A stretch of DNA of 64,000 nucleotides, taken from positions 186,001-250,000 of the forward strand of contig JAPYMA010000103.1 in assembly GCA_035041965.1 (NCBI GenBank), in the 5' to 3' direction. The notes beneath the pieces were generated by a model. The model was not told the DNA's origin. It saw only the letters and a program-made list of their open reading frames with translations, and searched no databases. Source of the stretch: Anisakis pegreffii (Eukaryota > Nematoda > Chromadorea > Rhabditida > Anisakidae). Every line of letters starts with the position of its first letter. Positions within the stretch are counted from its first letter, which is position 1. The translations under genes and the position numbers were made by a program. This document shows, piece after piece, positions 15,905 to 28,700 of this stretch.

Positions 15905-18900
15905 TAGTAATGTATAATATCTGTTGATCTATAGCGATCAAATGCATATCAATGAGCACCACTGCGCTATTTGAGATAGCTTTAATAAAATACCTATATC
16001 TCCTCAACTAAGCAAAATCGCCCGACAAAATATATATTTTTCTGAATGTAGAGATTCTGCTCGATCGACTGGTGTGAAGAAATTGATATGTTACCGGTCA
16101 AAGCTGAGAGTACGGGAGGCTTGAATATGCTAACCCCTATGGCATCAAGAAAATAGCTATATCTCCTCGTAGAGGCAAAATTTCACGGTGAAATTCTCAT
16201 TTTTAGAAAGCAGAGATTCTGCTCGATCGGATGATGTACAAACATCAATATGTTATCGGGCAAACCTGAGAAGACGGTAGGCTTGAATGTATCAAACCTA
16301 TATTTCTATAGTAATGTATAATATCTGTTGAACTATAGTGATCAAATGCATATCAATGAGCACCATTGCGCTAGTTAAGATAGCTTTAATAAAATAGCTA
16401 TATCTCCTCAACTAAGCAAAATCGCCCGACAAAATATATATTTTTCTGAATGTAGAGATTCTGCTCGATCGACTGGTGTGAAGAAATTGATATGTTACCG
16501 GTCAAAGCTGAGAGTACGGGAGGCTTGAATATGCTAACCCCTATGGCATCAAGAAAATAGCTATATCTCCTCGTAGAGGCAAAATTTCACGGTGAAATTC
16601 TCATTTTTAGAAAGCAGAGATTCTGCTCGATCGGATGATGTACAAACATCAATATGTTATCGGGCAAACCTGAGAAGACGGTAGGCTTGAATGTATCAAA
16701 CCTATATTTCTATAGTAATGTATAATATCTGTTGAACTATAGTGATCAAATGCATATCAATGAGCACCATTACGCTAGTTAAGATAGCTTTAATAAAATA
16801 GCTATATCTCCTCAACTAAGCAAAATCGCCCGACAAAATATATATTTTTCTGAATGTAGAGATTCTGCTCGATCGACTGGTGTGAAGAAATTGATATGTT
16901 ACCGGTCAAAGCTGAGAGTACGGGAGGCTTGAATATGCTAACCCCTATGGCATCAAGAAAATAGCTATATCTCCTCGTAGAGGCAAAATTTCACGGTGAA
17001 ATTCTCATTTTTAGAAAGCAGAGATTCTGCTCGATCGGATGATGTACAAACATCAATATGTTATCGGGCAAACCTGAGAAGACGGTAGGCTTGAATGTAT
17101 CAAACCTATATTTCTATAGTAATGTATAATATCTGTTGAACTATAGTGGTCAAATGCATATCAATGAGCACCATTACGCTAGTTAAGATAGCTTTAATAA
17201 AATAGCTATATCTCCTCAACTAAGCAAAATCGCCCGACAAAATATATATTTTTCTGAATGTAGAGATTCTGCTCGATCGACTGGTGTGAAGAAATTGATA
17301 TGTTACCGGTCAAAGCTGAGAGTACGGGAGGCTTGAATATGCTAACCCCTATGGCATCAAGAAAATAGCTATATCTCCTCGTAGAGGCAAAATTTCACGG
17401 TGAAATTCTCATTTTTAGAAAGCAGAGATTCTGCTCGATCGGATGATGTACAAACATCAATATGTTATCGGGCAAACCTGAGAAGACGGTAGGCTTGAAT
17501 GTATCAAACCTATATTTCTATAGTAATGTATAATATCTGTTGAACTATAGTGGTCAAATGCATATCAATGAGCACCATTACGCTAGTTAAGATAGCTTTA
17601 ATAAAATAGCTATATCTCCTCAACTAAGCAAAATCGCCCGACAAAATATATATTTTTCTGAATGTAGAGATTCTGCTCGATCGACTGGTGTGAAGAAATT
17701 GATATGTTACCGGTCAAAGCTGAGAGTACGGGAGGCTTGAATATGCTAACCCCTATGGCATCAAGAAAATAGCTATATCTCCTCGTAGAGGCAAAATTTC
17801 ACGGTGAAATTCTCATTTTTAGAAAGCAGAGATTCTGCTCGATCGGATGATGTACAAACATCAATATGTTATCGGGCAAACCTGAGAAGACGGTAGGCTT
17901 GAATGTATCAAACCTATATTTCTATAGTAATGTATAATATCTGTTGAACTATAGTGGTCAAATGCATATCAATGAGCACCATTACGCTAGTTAAGATAGC
18001 TTTAATAAAATAGCTATATCTCCTCAACTAAGCAAAATCGCCCGACAAAATATATATTTTTCTGAATGTAGAGATTCTGCTCGATCGACTGGTGTGAAGA
18101 AATTGATATGTTACCGGTCAAAGCTGAGAGTACGGGAGGCTTGAATATGCTAACCCCTATGGCATCAAGAAAATAGCTATATCTCCTCGTAGAGGCAAAA
18201 TTTCACGGTGAAATTCTCATTTTTAGAAAGCAGAGATTCTGCTCGATCGGATGATGTACAAACATCAATATGTTATCGGGCAAACCTGAGAAGACGGTAG
18301 GCTTGAATGTATCAAACCTATATTTCTATAGTAATGTATAATATCTGTTGAACTATAGTGGTCAAATGCATATCAATGAGCACCATTACGCTAGTTAAGA
18401 TAGCTTTAATAAAATAGCTATATCTCCTCAACTAAGCAAAATCGCCCGACAAAATATATATTTTTCTGAATGTAGAGATTCTGCTCGATCGACTGGTGTG
18501 AAGAAATTGATATGTTACCGGTCAAAGCTGAGAGTACGGGAGGCTTGAATATGCTAACCCCTATGGCATCAAGAAAATAGCTATATCTCCTCGTAGAGGC
18601 AAAATTTCACGGTGAAATTCTCATTTTTAGAAAGCAGAGATTCTGCTCGATCGGATGATGTACAAACATCAATATGTTATCGGGCAAACCTGAGAAGACG
18701 GTAGGCTTGAATGTATCAAACCTATATTTCTATAGTAATGTATAATATCTGTTGAACTATAGTGATCAAATGCATATCAATGAGCACCATTGCGCTAGTT
18801 AAGATAGCTTTAATAAAATAGCTATATCTCCTCAACTAAGCAAAATCGCCCGACAAAATATATATTTTTCTGAATGTAGAGATTCTGCTCGATCGACTGG

Positions 18901-21091
18901 TGTGAAGAAATTGATATGTTACCGGTCAAAGCTGAGAGTACGGGAGGCTTGAATATGCTAACCCCTATGGCATCAAGAAAATAGCTATATCTCCTCGTAG
19001 AGGCAAAATTTCACGGTGAAATTCTCATTTTTAGAAAGCAGAGATTCTGCTCGATCGGATGATGTACAAACATCAATATGTTATCGGGCAAACCTGAGAA
19101 GACGGTAGGCTTGAATGTATCAAACCTATATTTCTATAGTAATGTATAATATCTGTTGAACTATAGTGGTCAAATGCATATCAATGAGCACCATTACGCT
19201 AGTTAAGATAGCTTTAATAAAATAGCTATATCTCCTCAACTAAGCAAAATCGCCCGACAAAATATATATTTTTCTGAATGTAGAGATTCTGCTCGATCGA
19301 CTGGTGTGAAGAAATTGATATGTTACCGGTCAAAGCTGAGAGTACGGGAGGCTTGAATATGCTAACCCCTATGGCATCAAGAAAATAGCTATATCTCCTC
19401 GTAGAGGCAAAATTTCACGGTGAAATTCTCATTTTTAGAAAGCAGAGATTCTGCTCGATCGGATGATGTACAAACATCAATATGTTATCGGGCAAACCTG
19501 AGAAGACGGTAGGCTTGAATGTATCAAACCTATATTTCTATAGTAATGTATAATATCTGTTGAACTATAGTGATCAAATGCATATCAATGAGCACCATTG
19601 CGCTAGTTAAGATAGCTTTAATAAAATAGCTATATCTCCTCAACTAAGCAAAATCGCCCGACAAAATATATATTTTTCTGAATGTAGAGATTCTGCTCGA
19701 TCGACTGGTGTGAAGAAATTGATATGTTACCGGTCAAAGCTGAGAGTACGGGAGGCTTGAATATGCTAACCCCTATGGCATCAAGAAAATAGCTATATCT
19801 CCTCGTAGAGGCAAAATTTCACGGTGAAATTCTCATTTTTAGAAAGCAGAGATTCTGCTCGATCGGATGATGTACAAACATCAATATGTTATCGGGCAAA
19901 CCTGAGAAGACGGTAGGCTTGAATGTATCAAACCTATATTTCTATAGTAATGTATAATATCTGTTGAACTATAGTGATCAAATGCATATCAATGAGCACC
20001 ATTGCGCTAGTTAAGATAGCTTTAATAAAATAGCTATATCTCCTCAACTAAGCAAAATCGCCCGACAAAATATATATTTTTCTGAATGTAGAGATTCTGC
20101 TCGATCGACTGGTGTGAAGAAATTGATATGTTACCGGTCAAAGCTGAGAGTACGGGAGGCTTGAATATGCTAACCCCTATGGCATCAAGAAAATAGCTAT
20201 ATCTCCTCGTAGAGGCAAAATTTCACGGTGAAATTCTCATTTTTAGAAAGCAGAGATTCTGCTCGATCGGATGATGTACAAACATCAATATGTTATCGGG
20301 CAAACCTGAGAAGACGGTAGGCTTGAATGTATCAAACCTATATTTCTATAGTAATGTATAATATCTGTTGAACTATAGTGATCAAATGCATATCAATGAG
20401 CACCATTGCGCTAGTTAAGATAGCTTTAATAAAATAGCTATATCTCCTCAACTAAGCAAAATCGCCCGACAAAATATATATTTTTCTGAATGTAGAGATT
20501 CTGCTCGATCGACTGGTGTGAAGAAATTGATATGTTACCGGTCAAAGCTGAGAGTACGGGAGGCTTGAATATGCTAACCCCTATGGCATCAAGAAAATAG
20601 CTATATCTCCTCGTAGAGGCAAAATTTCACGGTGAAATTCTCATTTTTAGAAAGCAGAGATTCTGCTCGATCGGATGATGTACAAACATCAATATGTTAT
20701 CGGGCAAACCTGAGAAGACGGTAGGCTTGAATGTATCAAACCTATATTTCTATAGTAATGTATAATATCTGTTGAACTATAGTGATCAAATGCATATCAA
20801 TGAGCACCATTGCGCTAGTTAAGATAGCTTTAATAAAATAGCTATATCTCCTCAACTAAGCAAAATCGCCCGACAAAATATATATTTTTCTGAATGTAGA
20901 GATTCTGCTCGATCGACTGGTGTGAAGAAATTGATATGTTACCGGTCAAAGCTGAGAGTACGGGAGGCTTGAATATGCTAACCCCTATGGCATCAAGAAA
21001 ATAGCTATATCTCCTCGTAGAGGCAAAATTTCACGGTGAAATTCTCATTTTTAGAAAGCAGAGATTCTGCTCGATCGGATGATGTACAAAC

Positions 21092-21092
<1 letters not shown>
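15905..21092. repeat. Satellite array, 404-bp unit, about 12.8 copies
   Basis: The anchor GTAATGTATAATATCTGTTG recurs at 15907, 16311, 16715, 17119, 17523, 17927, 18331, 18735, 19139, 19543, 19947, 20351 and 20755, always exactly 404 bp apart (the first copy reads GTTGATC rather than GTTGAAC after it). The last unit is cut off at about 21092. Units 2-13 are nearly identical; the first is more divergent. Each unit is an internal dimer: a 163-bp half (such as 16394-16556) and a 241-bp half (16557-16797). Both begin ATAGCTATATCTCCTC and share GAGATTCTGCTCGATCG and a GGCTTGAAT block. The second half carries an extra spacer of about 85 bp. The unit length is not a multiple of three and no long frame is open, so it is non-coding. 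I found no hammerhead ribozyme core in it. Confidence 0.98.

Positions 21093-21134
<42 letters not shown>
21093..21134. repeat. (TA)21 microsatellite at the satellite edge
   Basis: Twenty-one TA repeats join the truncated last satellite unit to the diverged relic. The position matches the short TATATAT run inside the first half of the normal unit, so the run probably expanded from it. Confidence 0.95.
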
Positions 21135-21137
<3 letters not shown>

Positions 21138-21335
21138 CTGAATCCAGAGATTCTGTTCCATTGATCTGTGGCAAGAAGTTGATATGTTACTAGGCAAATC
21201 TAAGTTACCATGAGCTCGAACGTGGTACACCCTATAGTACTTTACTGATGTATAGGCTGATTTAAGGTGATGTAATGCATGTAAATAAGTGACACTGTGC
21301 TATCTGAGGTACTTTTAAAAACAGTCGGAATTCCA
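21135..21335. repeat. Diverged relic satellite unit
   Basis: The sequence after the TA run follows the first half of the 404-bp unit: AGAGATTCTGTTCCATTGAT, then GAAGTTGATATGTTACTAGG, then CCCTATAG. It passes directly into a diverged copy of the 85-bp spacer (GTAATGCATGTAAATAAGTG, then CACTGTGCTATCTGAGGTAC). The second half-repeat is missing. The boundary at 21335 is approximate. Confidence 0.75.
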
Positions 21336-21542
21336 ATCGACCTCCCAAAGTACTAGGTTGGAATCCGACCAATGGAATTTCGATCGAGATTGTTGTATTT
21401 TTCCGATCGACTATCGGTCGGATGCCATCACTAGTTCAAGAGATGGATGAATGTAAGTAATTATCACCCCGCTCTATATTCGATCATTCAATGGACGCAC
21501 TTAGTGATTAAACAGGAATCTTTCTTGTTTTTGTTGCATCAT
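21336..21542. other. Non-coding flank right of the satellite
   Basis: Contains imperfect palindromes built on TCGGAATTCC and GGTTGGAATCCGA (21328-21370) and on CCGATCGACTATCGGTCGG (about 21402-21422). They may be the remains of a mobile-element end, but no target duplication was found. Confidence 0.25.
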
Positions 21543-21593
21543 ATCTGAATTTATATTCGACTTTCGCATTAAAAGTCGAATATAAATTCAGAT
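21543..21593. repeat. Perfect hairpin, 22-bp arms, 7-nt loop
   Basis: Positions 21543-21564 are the exact reverse complement of 21572-21593. It lies in non-coding DNA to the right of the satellite. Confidence 0.95.
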
Positions 21594-24500
21594 CTATGGT
21601 CCATCTTGATGAGATAAAATGTTAATTAAAAGGAATTCATTTTCCAAGTGTTTTTTGTCTCGTTTTTTTCGTATTGGATTCGCATCAAATTATTTCATGC
21701 GTCAAACGGACCCGAAAACTGATGTCGACTTTCATTCCTCCCAATGATGATGAAACCATATCTTCATCGTTTTGCGAAGCTGTTCGTCTTCGGTTGATCA
21801 AAAAAAAAACAGAGATTCTTCCTTTTAAAGTACTTTCGCAAAAAAAACGCTTCCAACTCTTCTCGTTTAATTAAAGCATTTCTTAAGTGCCCTTTTCGAT
21901 GCTGTTTTTCTGTGCTAAGAGGTTACGACGTTTAAATAAAGTTCGTCTATTGGCCACAAACATTGTCGCCCACTTCACTTCAATCAAAGTGCATGTGCGA
22001 TAAATGTAACTGAGAAAAGATGCAATTCTTCTATTGCTTTTTGCAACATATTTGAGTTCTTTAAAATTCCCGAATATCTAGGTGTGCTGATTTTCTTGTG
22101 ATTCATCAATGAGTATTACAGTAGCGGATTGCTGGACAAGAGGACGACTTGCTCTATGCGATATGCAGCGCATGAACATATAATGCAATCGTTCTGGGTG
22201 ATCCATGCTTGCATAACCGTTTCTGAGAAGAACTGTTGCAGTCGTTTCTCATTATTAGAGTATGCTGAATTACACTGCTGGAATCTGATATGCGTTTTCG
22301 TTTAGCGTCAGTCAAAAAAAACGACTAGACAGACCTTAAACTAATTTAAGATAACTTATAGCTAGAAGATTGATGAAAACGGACGGGATGAATAAATGAC
22401 TGCATCTGTTGCTGAAGATTGTTGCTGAGCAACTTCAGTTACATGTCGAACTTTCAATTCATTAGCTGAAATAACGGCAATGTACGCAAGCGAATTGATT
22501 ATGCAAGCAAGATAATGAACCATCGCCATACAACTTGACTGTTATCGTTGATTTCGAGTTTAATGAGCGATTTGTGCTGTTTAAACAAGCATCGAAATAC
22601 GACGACTACTACTCATTAGCCTTGTTTAGTTTTTATGTTTTATGTTCCAGCATCATAAGGGGCAGTGCAGAAAGTGTTTTCATTTTTCACTTTTCACTTT
22701 TACTCTTCATTTTACGACATTTTTACGATCGAATGATGTCTCGAGAAAGTGCTAACAATAAAATTGTTCAACGCGGTTCTTCAAGTGAACGATAAGTGAA
22801 GAGTAACGAATCCAGAAAATTGCCGCAAAAATTTGGCCGATTCATCGCGTTGCATGACATTCATTCAATCTAAAAAGAGTGCATGTTGCATCTTTTGGAA
22901 ATAATCCTCTCATATGAAATGCACCACTCTCAAATATGAGCCACTAATTGAATTCATCGTATAAATGCTGGATCATTTGGGATCATCGAACCGTACTGGA
23001 TGCTCGCAAGTTCTGATAACCACATAGACTGATTACTGATCAGTTCGTTTTACTAAAAAGTGTCGGATTATCGTGAACACTTTCATTACATCTCGAAATT
23101 CATCCCAGAATAGGTTCTATGTGATACATTTGCACTTTACAGTTTTAAGATGGTTGTTGAATTTGAAAATATTCGCTGAAATTTCATCTAGAATTACTTC
23201 TTACATCGCATCAATCATTTATGCTCTTGTTCGCTAATTCATCCTTCAATTTAGTCGTAAACGTAACGTAATATCTCCATTAAATTAATATAGCCAATAA
23301 CTGAATTCCTTTCGATAGGGACAATTTGTTAATATTTTCTTAAATATTCGAGAATCGTTATTCATGAATTTGTAATTTCCTTTGAGTACCATAAAATTAT
23401 TTGCTAGATGGAAACTGAGCAAATTTTTACGAATAAATTAATGTTCGTGACATGAGAATACATCGCGATTTATTATGCGAGTAACAAATTCGAAATATCC
23501 GTTCATTAAAATGGCTGGATTATTATTTTATGGAAAGGATAGTCGGGTTTTGATTATGATTTCCTGCTCAAAAAAATATTCAGCTATTTTAAGTGATGAT
23601 AGTTGAATGCTATAAGTAACATCCAATTTCGTTTATTCTCATTGGATGAATGCGTATTGTTCGGTGGTGTTTTCTTAGTTTAGCTTTCGCTTCCAATCAT
23701 AAGGACATATCTTGACGAAATAAGATGAATGGTTAAGATGAGATGAAACCCCGAAGTAATGGTTTGATAATGATGTTATATTATCAGTGAATAGAAAATT
23801 TAGGGAAAGTTATATCAAAGCGTGGCTTAGTCTTAATAGCATCAAGGACATTGGCAAATTATTCGGTTTCGAACAAAGCTTTCCCCAGCGAGCGGGAATC
23901 CAACCTGTGAGCTGACCAGTATATAGATCACTTAGTTGTGATTCTAGGATTTGATGTTTCCATCAGATCAGTTCAGCAATGTTTGCACTGAAGAATTCGA
24001 ATTTTACAATCATCACAATCTTACAATCAGCATAACGTTTTGTTCTGTTCTTACAGCATTTCTGTTTTGTTCTGTTCATCCGTTTGAATTCTCATCAAAC
24101 ATTAAAGATTTTTTTTTCGTTGGTGGAATTCTTCTCAGACGGGTGATAGCGATTCATTGGAAACCCAGCTATGGCTTATGATAACTGACTAACTTTTGAG
24201 GACGCGTTGACTTCATTTGTTGTGGTTGTTGGTATTTCAGTTGATTGACATCGTTGTGGCGATTGCATTCAATTGAAAAAAGTTGAATGTTGCTCATCAA
24301 ATGTCAATTGATCGCAAGCTGTGGTTGGATCTTCATTTTTCGTGTTTCCGTTAGCGACCCAACGTTAGCAATCTAATTCTGGTTTGGATGGTCCAGTTTT
24401 GATAGAATGAATTCAATTGATGCATTATTTTTTCGATTGTCAGCTTCATCTCAGCACCAATAGCTTATGACTCAATTTCAAAGTGTAATTAGCCGTTCCA

Positions 24501-25147
24501 TTTGCGATTAAGAAAGGCTTTTGGTTTCTAGTTTCAGTTTTTTTTCGCTTGAACTTTGACTGTGAGCAAAATATACTGGACAAAGCGATGAAAATGCCAG
24601 AGACAGAAGAATTTCAATGCTTCATATGCATCGAAGTTCAATCAAACCGACAATTCAATTGTTGCGATTCGAACTGCAATCCAGAATTCATGTGACAGGA
24701 AACATTATGAACTTTCATTGCGAGACAATGAAGTAGTGCAATATTTTTGTTGTCGAGTTTGTTGTGCAAGGCAGTTCACATTTGAGTGACATTTTCTGCA
24801 CTGAAATCAAATTTCCAAATGATTTCTGATCGGTAAATGCGGTGCGAATCAAACTTCTGATCCGATTAACAACTTGTATGGGGTGAATGTACCAAATGGT
24901 GTTTGTTGGCTCAACTTTTCAGTCACTTATGAAAGGTGCTGTCAACTCAGTAAATGCTCATTTTGCGTGCAATTTATGGTGTACAATGGTGGTTGATTTC
25001 TATCTTTTACATATTTACATATTTACGCACAACTGCTTACAATCTTAACAAAATCGGATATCGTTCACGATTTCTTCATGTCTCGTCTGTTCTTTAACTT
25101 GGTTACGTGGCGTCGACTGTTCATCTTCATCATGTTCGAACGAATGG
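21594..25147. other. Intergenic, no gene recognised
   Basis: AT-rich DNA on both strands. Open frames up to 86 codons (for example 22535-22795) show no family resemblance and no convincing splice signals. Near 23888-23925 the minus strand has a tRNA B-box-like motif (GGTTGGATTCCCGC), but no cloverleaf could be built. Confidence 0.35.
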
Positions 25148-25375
25148 ATGCATGATCGCTTATTGAACAGTAATTACGTCACGGGTTCGAATCGTGTTCG
25201 CCGAGGAAAATTTTGCTCGAAATCGAATCGTGCAAAAATGAGATTAATTTTATCAAACCTGACCAGGCCCTACGACTTGTATGTATCTAACCATCATCTC
25301 ATATTAATGTTTGATCAGATTCTGATAGATGTTTGCTTTCTTAGAGCTATCTTTTGTCTTCTGAGTGGTGATTGA
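25148..25375 (+). CDS. Possible exon rich in Arg/Lys, unrecognised
   Basis: A 75-codon frame starts MHDRLLNSNYVTGSNRVRRG. Basic residues are concentrated in the first half (RVRRGKFCSKSNRAKMR), and a strong donor-like GTATGT follows SNLTRPYD. If spliced there, the coding part would end near 25279. No acceptor or partner exon was found. Treat it as a weak candidate. Confidence 0.15.
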   Translation: MHDRLLNSNYVTGSNRVRRGKFCSKSNRAKMRLILSNLTRPYDLYVSNHHLILMFDQILIDVCFLRAIFCLLSGD

Positions 25376-25389
25376 ATCTTCAGTTAGGC

Positions 25390-25724
25390 TAAGCGCTAAT
25401 TACTCGTTGGATGAAATCAGCAATTAAGCGAGAGTATTAGTTATGACGCTGAAATGACATCACAACATAATGGTTTGCAAGTATTTCATTGTTAAGTTAC
25501 TGCATCATACGAGCAGAAATCATTTGATTATCAAAGCACTATCATTTGGTGATGGTTGTGGTAATTGCTCGTTAAATGAAATTAGCTATTTCGGGCAATT
25601 GACGAAGAATATTAATTTTGATACTCAAGTGACATCACAAGACCTGACATAGCGTGCACTTTAATTATTGCATGATGCAAACATAGTTCATTCGATTATT
25701 AAAACACTGTCATTTGGTGATGGC
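25390..25724. repeat. Diverged tandem duplication, period about 168 bp
   Basis: Two copies align: TAATTACTCGTTGGATGAAAT with TAATTGCTCGTTAAATGAAAT; TGACATCACAA in both; and CATTTGGTGATGG at 25543 and 25711. The copies differ by many substitutions and small indels. No frame is conserved between them, so it is probably non-coding. Confidence 0.8.
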
Positions 25725-28700
25725 GCTGTTATTAAGACCGTTTGCGTGGTACTTTAAGGTATAATGTTTCAGCATGTATGTATATATATGATAGAAGATG
25801 CAGGCAATGAACTCATTTCTTGTAATCTGTATTTGCCTTCAATGGCTTCTTCTTCTTAAGAAATTTCTCCTGATCCCAGCGAAACCTTTTTGACTGTTGC
25901 CATATTTCATAAGAGTCATAGTTTACAGACAAGAAGATGCTAAGATTGGCTACTGCTTAAAATAGTGCAAAAAAGTGGTTCGACTCAATGATGCACACCC
26001 TTTGCATGGTATTTTCGAGCAGTAGTTTGATATTGCGCGTCGATTCAGTGTGTGATGCTGAATAAGCGTTTTAATTCTTTCGTGATGGCATTACGCAGCA
26101 TCGTTCTTTTCTTGTCATCGTATCCAGTTGACTTACATCGAACCTTCAAATGATGGACGTACAGAACAACTGAGAATGAGTACAAAGGATCATCTTAAAT
26201 ACTCAAGTGTGTATGCATTTTGTATGTATTTGACACATCCAAAATGCTGCTGTGCCTTGATTTTAAAAATTCATTCACAGCATTAAATATGGATATGATA
26301 TTGACTCATTCGCATTCAAAGCGACAACATTACGTATGTATCTGTTTCGAATACACAGTAAGCATCGCTTGTGGTCACAGCCAAAATCGTGTCACGAAAA
26401 TTATTGCGTCATCCTGTTGAAAAGTTATAATCTTTGCAGTTTTGTCGCTAGACATTTGCCTGATATGCTGTTGTGAGCATAGAAAACACATTACGACAAT
26501 TACAACAATCATAATAAGTGCTGAAATAATCACAAGTGAATGATTATTGTTCTGATAAAAATAACAATATTAACGATAATGCCTGTTACTGGAAACATAG
26601 AAATTGAATAATAATGATAGCAGTTTGGCTTCTACGTCTTGTTCTGTGAATTGCCTCTTATGTACTGCTTAAGAATTATTGTCGAAACAAGAGAACAAAT
26701 GGCAATTGTCTATGTATGACGATATGCATTATCTTACTTGACAACTTGAAATTGTGCAGATGATTGCAAGTAAATCGGATGATTTTGCGTGAATTTGATT
26801 TGATGGTTATTGCATCTGTTTAGGTTGTGAAAAGTGGTGTTGACATAAGGAACGAGTTAGTGCAATTGTGAACTTTGACAGAATGTTAAGTTGAAGTGTT
26901 AGGGGAAGAATACAGCGCTGTAATTTGAGATAAACTCAGAAAAGTGTGGATCTTTTGGGTATTTTGAAACGTGATTCTTTCATCACCTCATTACAACGCT
27001 GAGATTAAATGATACTTTAATGGCTGACTGAAGGCATTGAATTTCGAATATTTTGTGCGCACTACTTTTGAAAAAAGTTTCCTGTATCGTTCGTTGAGTC
27101 GATTGTTGTGAGAAGAAAAACGATCTATTTTTGAAGTGTTCAAATTAAAAGAGTTTGAGTCGTCGAATGAAAAGGTTGAACAATTTGGATTGGTTCCTTA
27201 TGCTAGTCATTGTTATCGTTGTTGCCCTTCATGAATGATGAATGAGTTTGTTGTTGATGTATTCTAACGAGGTGGTGATCCACTCGGGAACAATCATTTT
27301 TATTCGACATCCAACTCTTTCGAAACTACATCAAGCAATCATAAATTAGCACTGAACAAATTAATCAAACTAGCCACTGTTCTTCATTTTTCAAGCTAAA
27401 GAAACGAACAAGCTACCACTTAACATCTGACATTCTTTCCCAGTATTCCATGTTCTTCGAACGGATGCGTGGCACTGAAGCGAACTCGCTTTCAGTTCAA
27501 TTGAGCATGACTGAATTGCTCGAATCAGAAAAAACAAGACGTGAAAAGCGAGTATACACTGTGTCAAATTATTTTCCGATATTTCACTCACTTTGTTCGT
27601 CGAATTATCGAATTTCCAAATTGCTCAATATGAGAGCACGACATCTGGCGTAAATTAGATGCGAGTCGTCTGGCTTGAAGGAGTTGAATCGTGCGAAAGC
27701 ATCATTATTCACTCTCAGTATATTGTGCATCATTCGCTTACGGTGTTGAAAAGTTGATGCTACGGAGAAATTCTCTGCCACTGGCAAACAAACCAAATTC
27801 TGAAATGTGGATGACCGTTTTGAGCAAAGATATGTGCCGATGACAGAATCGATGATCTTTTAATTCAGTTTCACATTCGTCCAGACTATCATCGGGTGAA
27901 AGTTGAAGATGATATAATTCTTTCGTTTTTTTGCACTTGATTTGATTCTTGAACATTTTCGGAACTCCTCATTTGATTCAGAGGACGACAGGCTTCTCGA
28001 GATTGCCCAAGGCACTTGCATTACCTCACACAAATTAAATTCCATCATTCCTCTACTGTCCACTCCATCCCATTACTCATTTTACCGTTAAGCTCTAGCG
28101 TATTCATTTATTGACATTTTGCAGCTTTTTGAAGTGCATATTCAAAAGCATTTCAGTCTTTTGATATTATTACCAATTATCGTTATTTTGTTGTTGTTAT
28201 TATTGTGGTGAATATTATTGACACGCTATGCTTATAATTATTGTGAGTCGCATTCAAGACGTTATTTGCCAGCTATTCTTCGCATTTAATTTCCCTTGCG
28301 AATGAATTATCCACTGAAAAATACCTTATCTGCTGATTTTATAAATTTGATAAAATATTTCAATTTTCTTAATGCAAACATCTGAAGTGGCATTCATCCA
28401 GGAGGTACAAGAAATTCAATTCAACCAGAAAGGGATTTTTCATATAAGAGGACGGCATTCAAGGGTTTTCCTGTTGATACTGAATCACCTCAATGCGTAT
28501 TTCAGTTGATTACGCGCATATGCGGTGCTTCTCATAGATATGCTCACTCAAACACTTTGTTTCGATCACATTCATCAGGATTATGGTCAGTATAGTTCAG
28601 GATTACGGCTCATTCAGCTTCAATTCATTGGGAATGAAAATATTATATCTCGCGATTGTCTTCTTTTTTTTGCAGTGAATGTTTTGATGTCTCTAATGTT

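Noticed and set aside
15905..21092. Hammerhead ribozyme inside the satellite unit
   Set aside because: Satellites often carry one, but the CUGANGA core paired with GAAA was not found; CTGAGAG and CTGAGAA do not fit the core.
23880..23945. Minus-strand tRNA or tRNA-derived SINE
   Set aside because: GGTTGGATTCCCGC resembles a T-arm, and a loosely similar layout occurs at 29318-29390, but no cloverleaf, tail or target duplication is visible.
25130..25210. tRNA gene suggested by GGGTTCGAATCG
   Set aside because: The B-box-like word is imperfect (it ends CG, not CC), and no A box, anticodon stem or acceptor pairing could be built around it.
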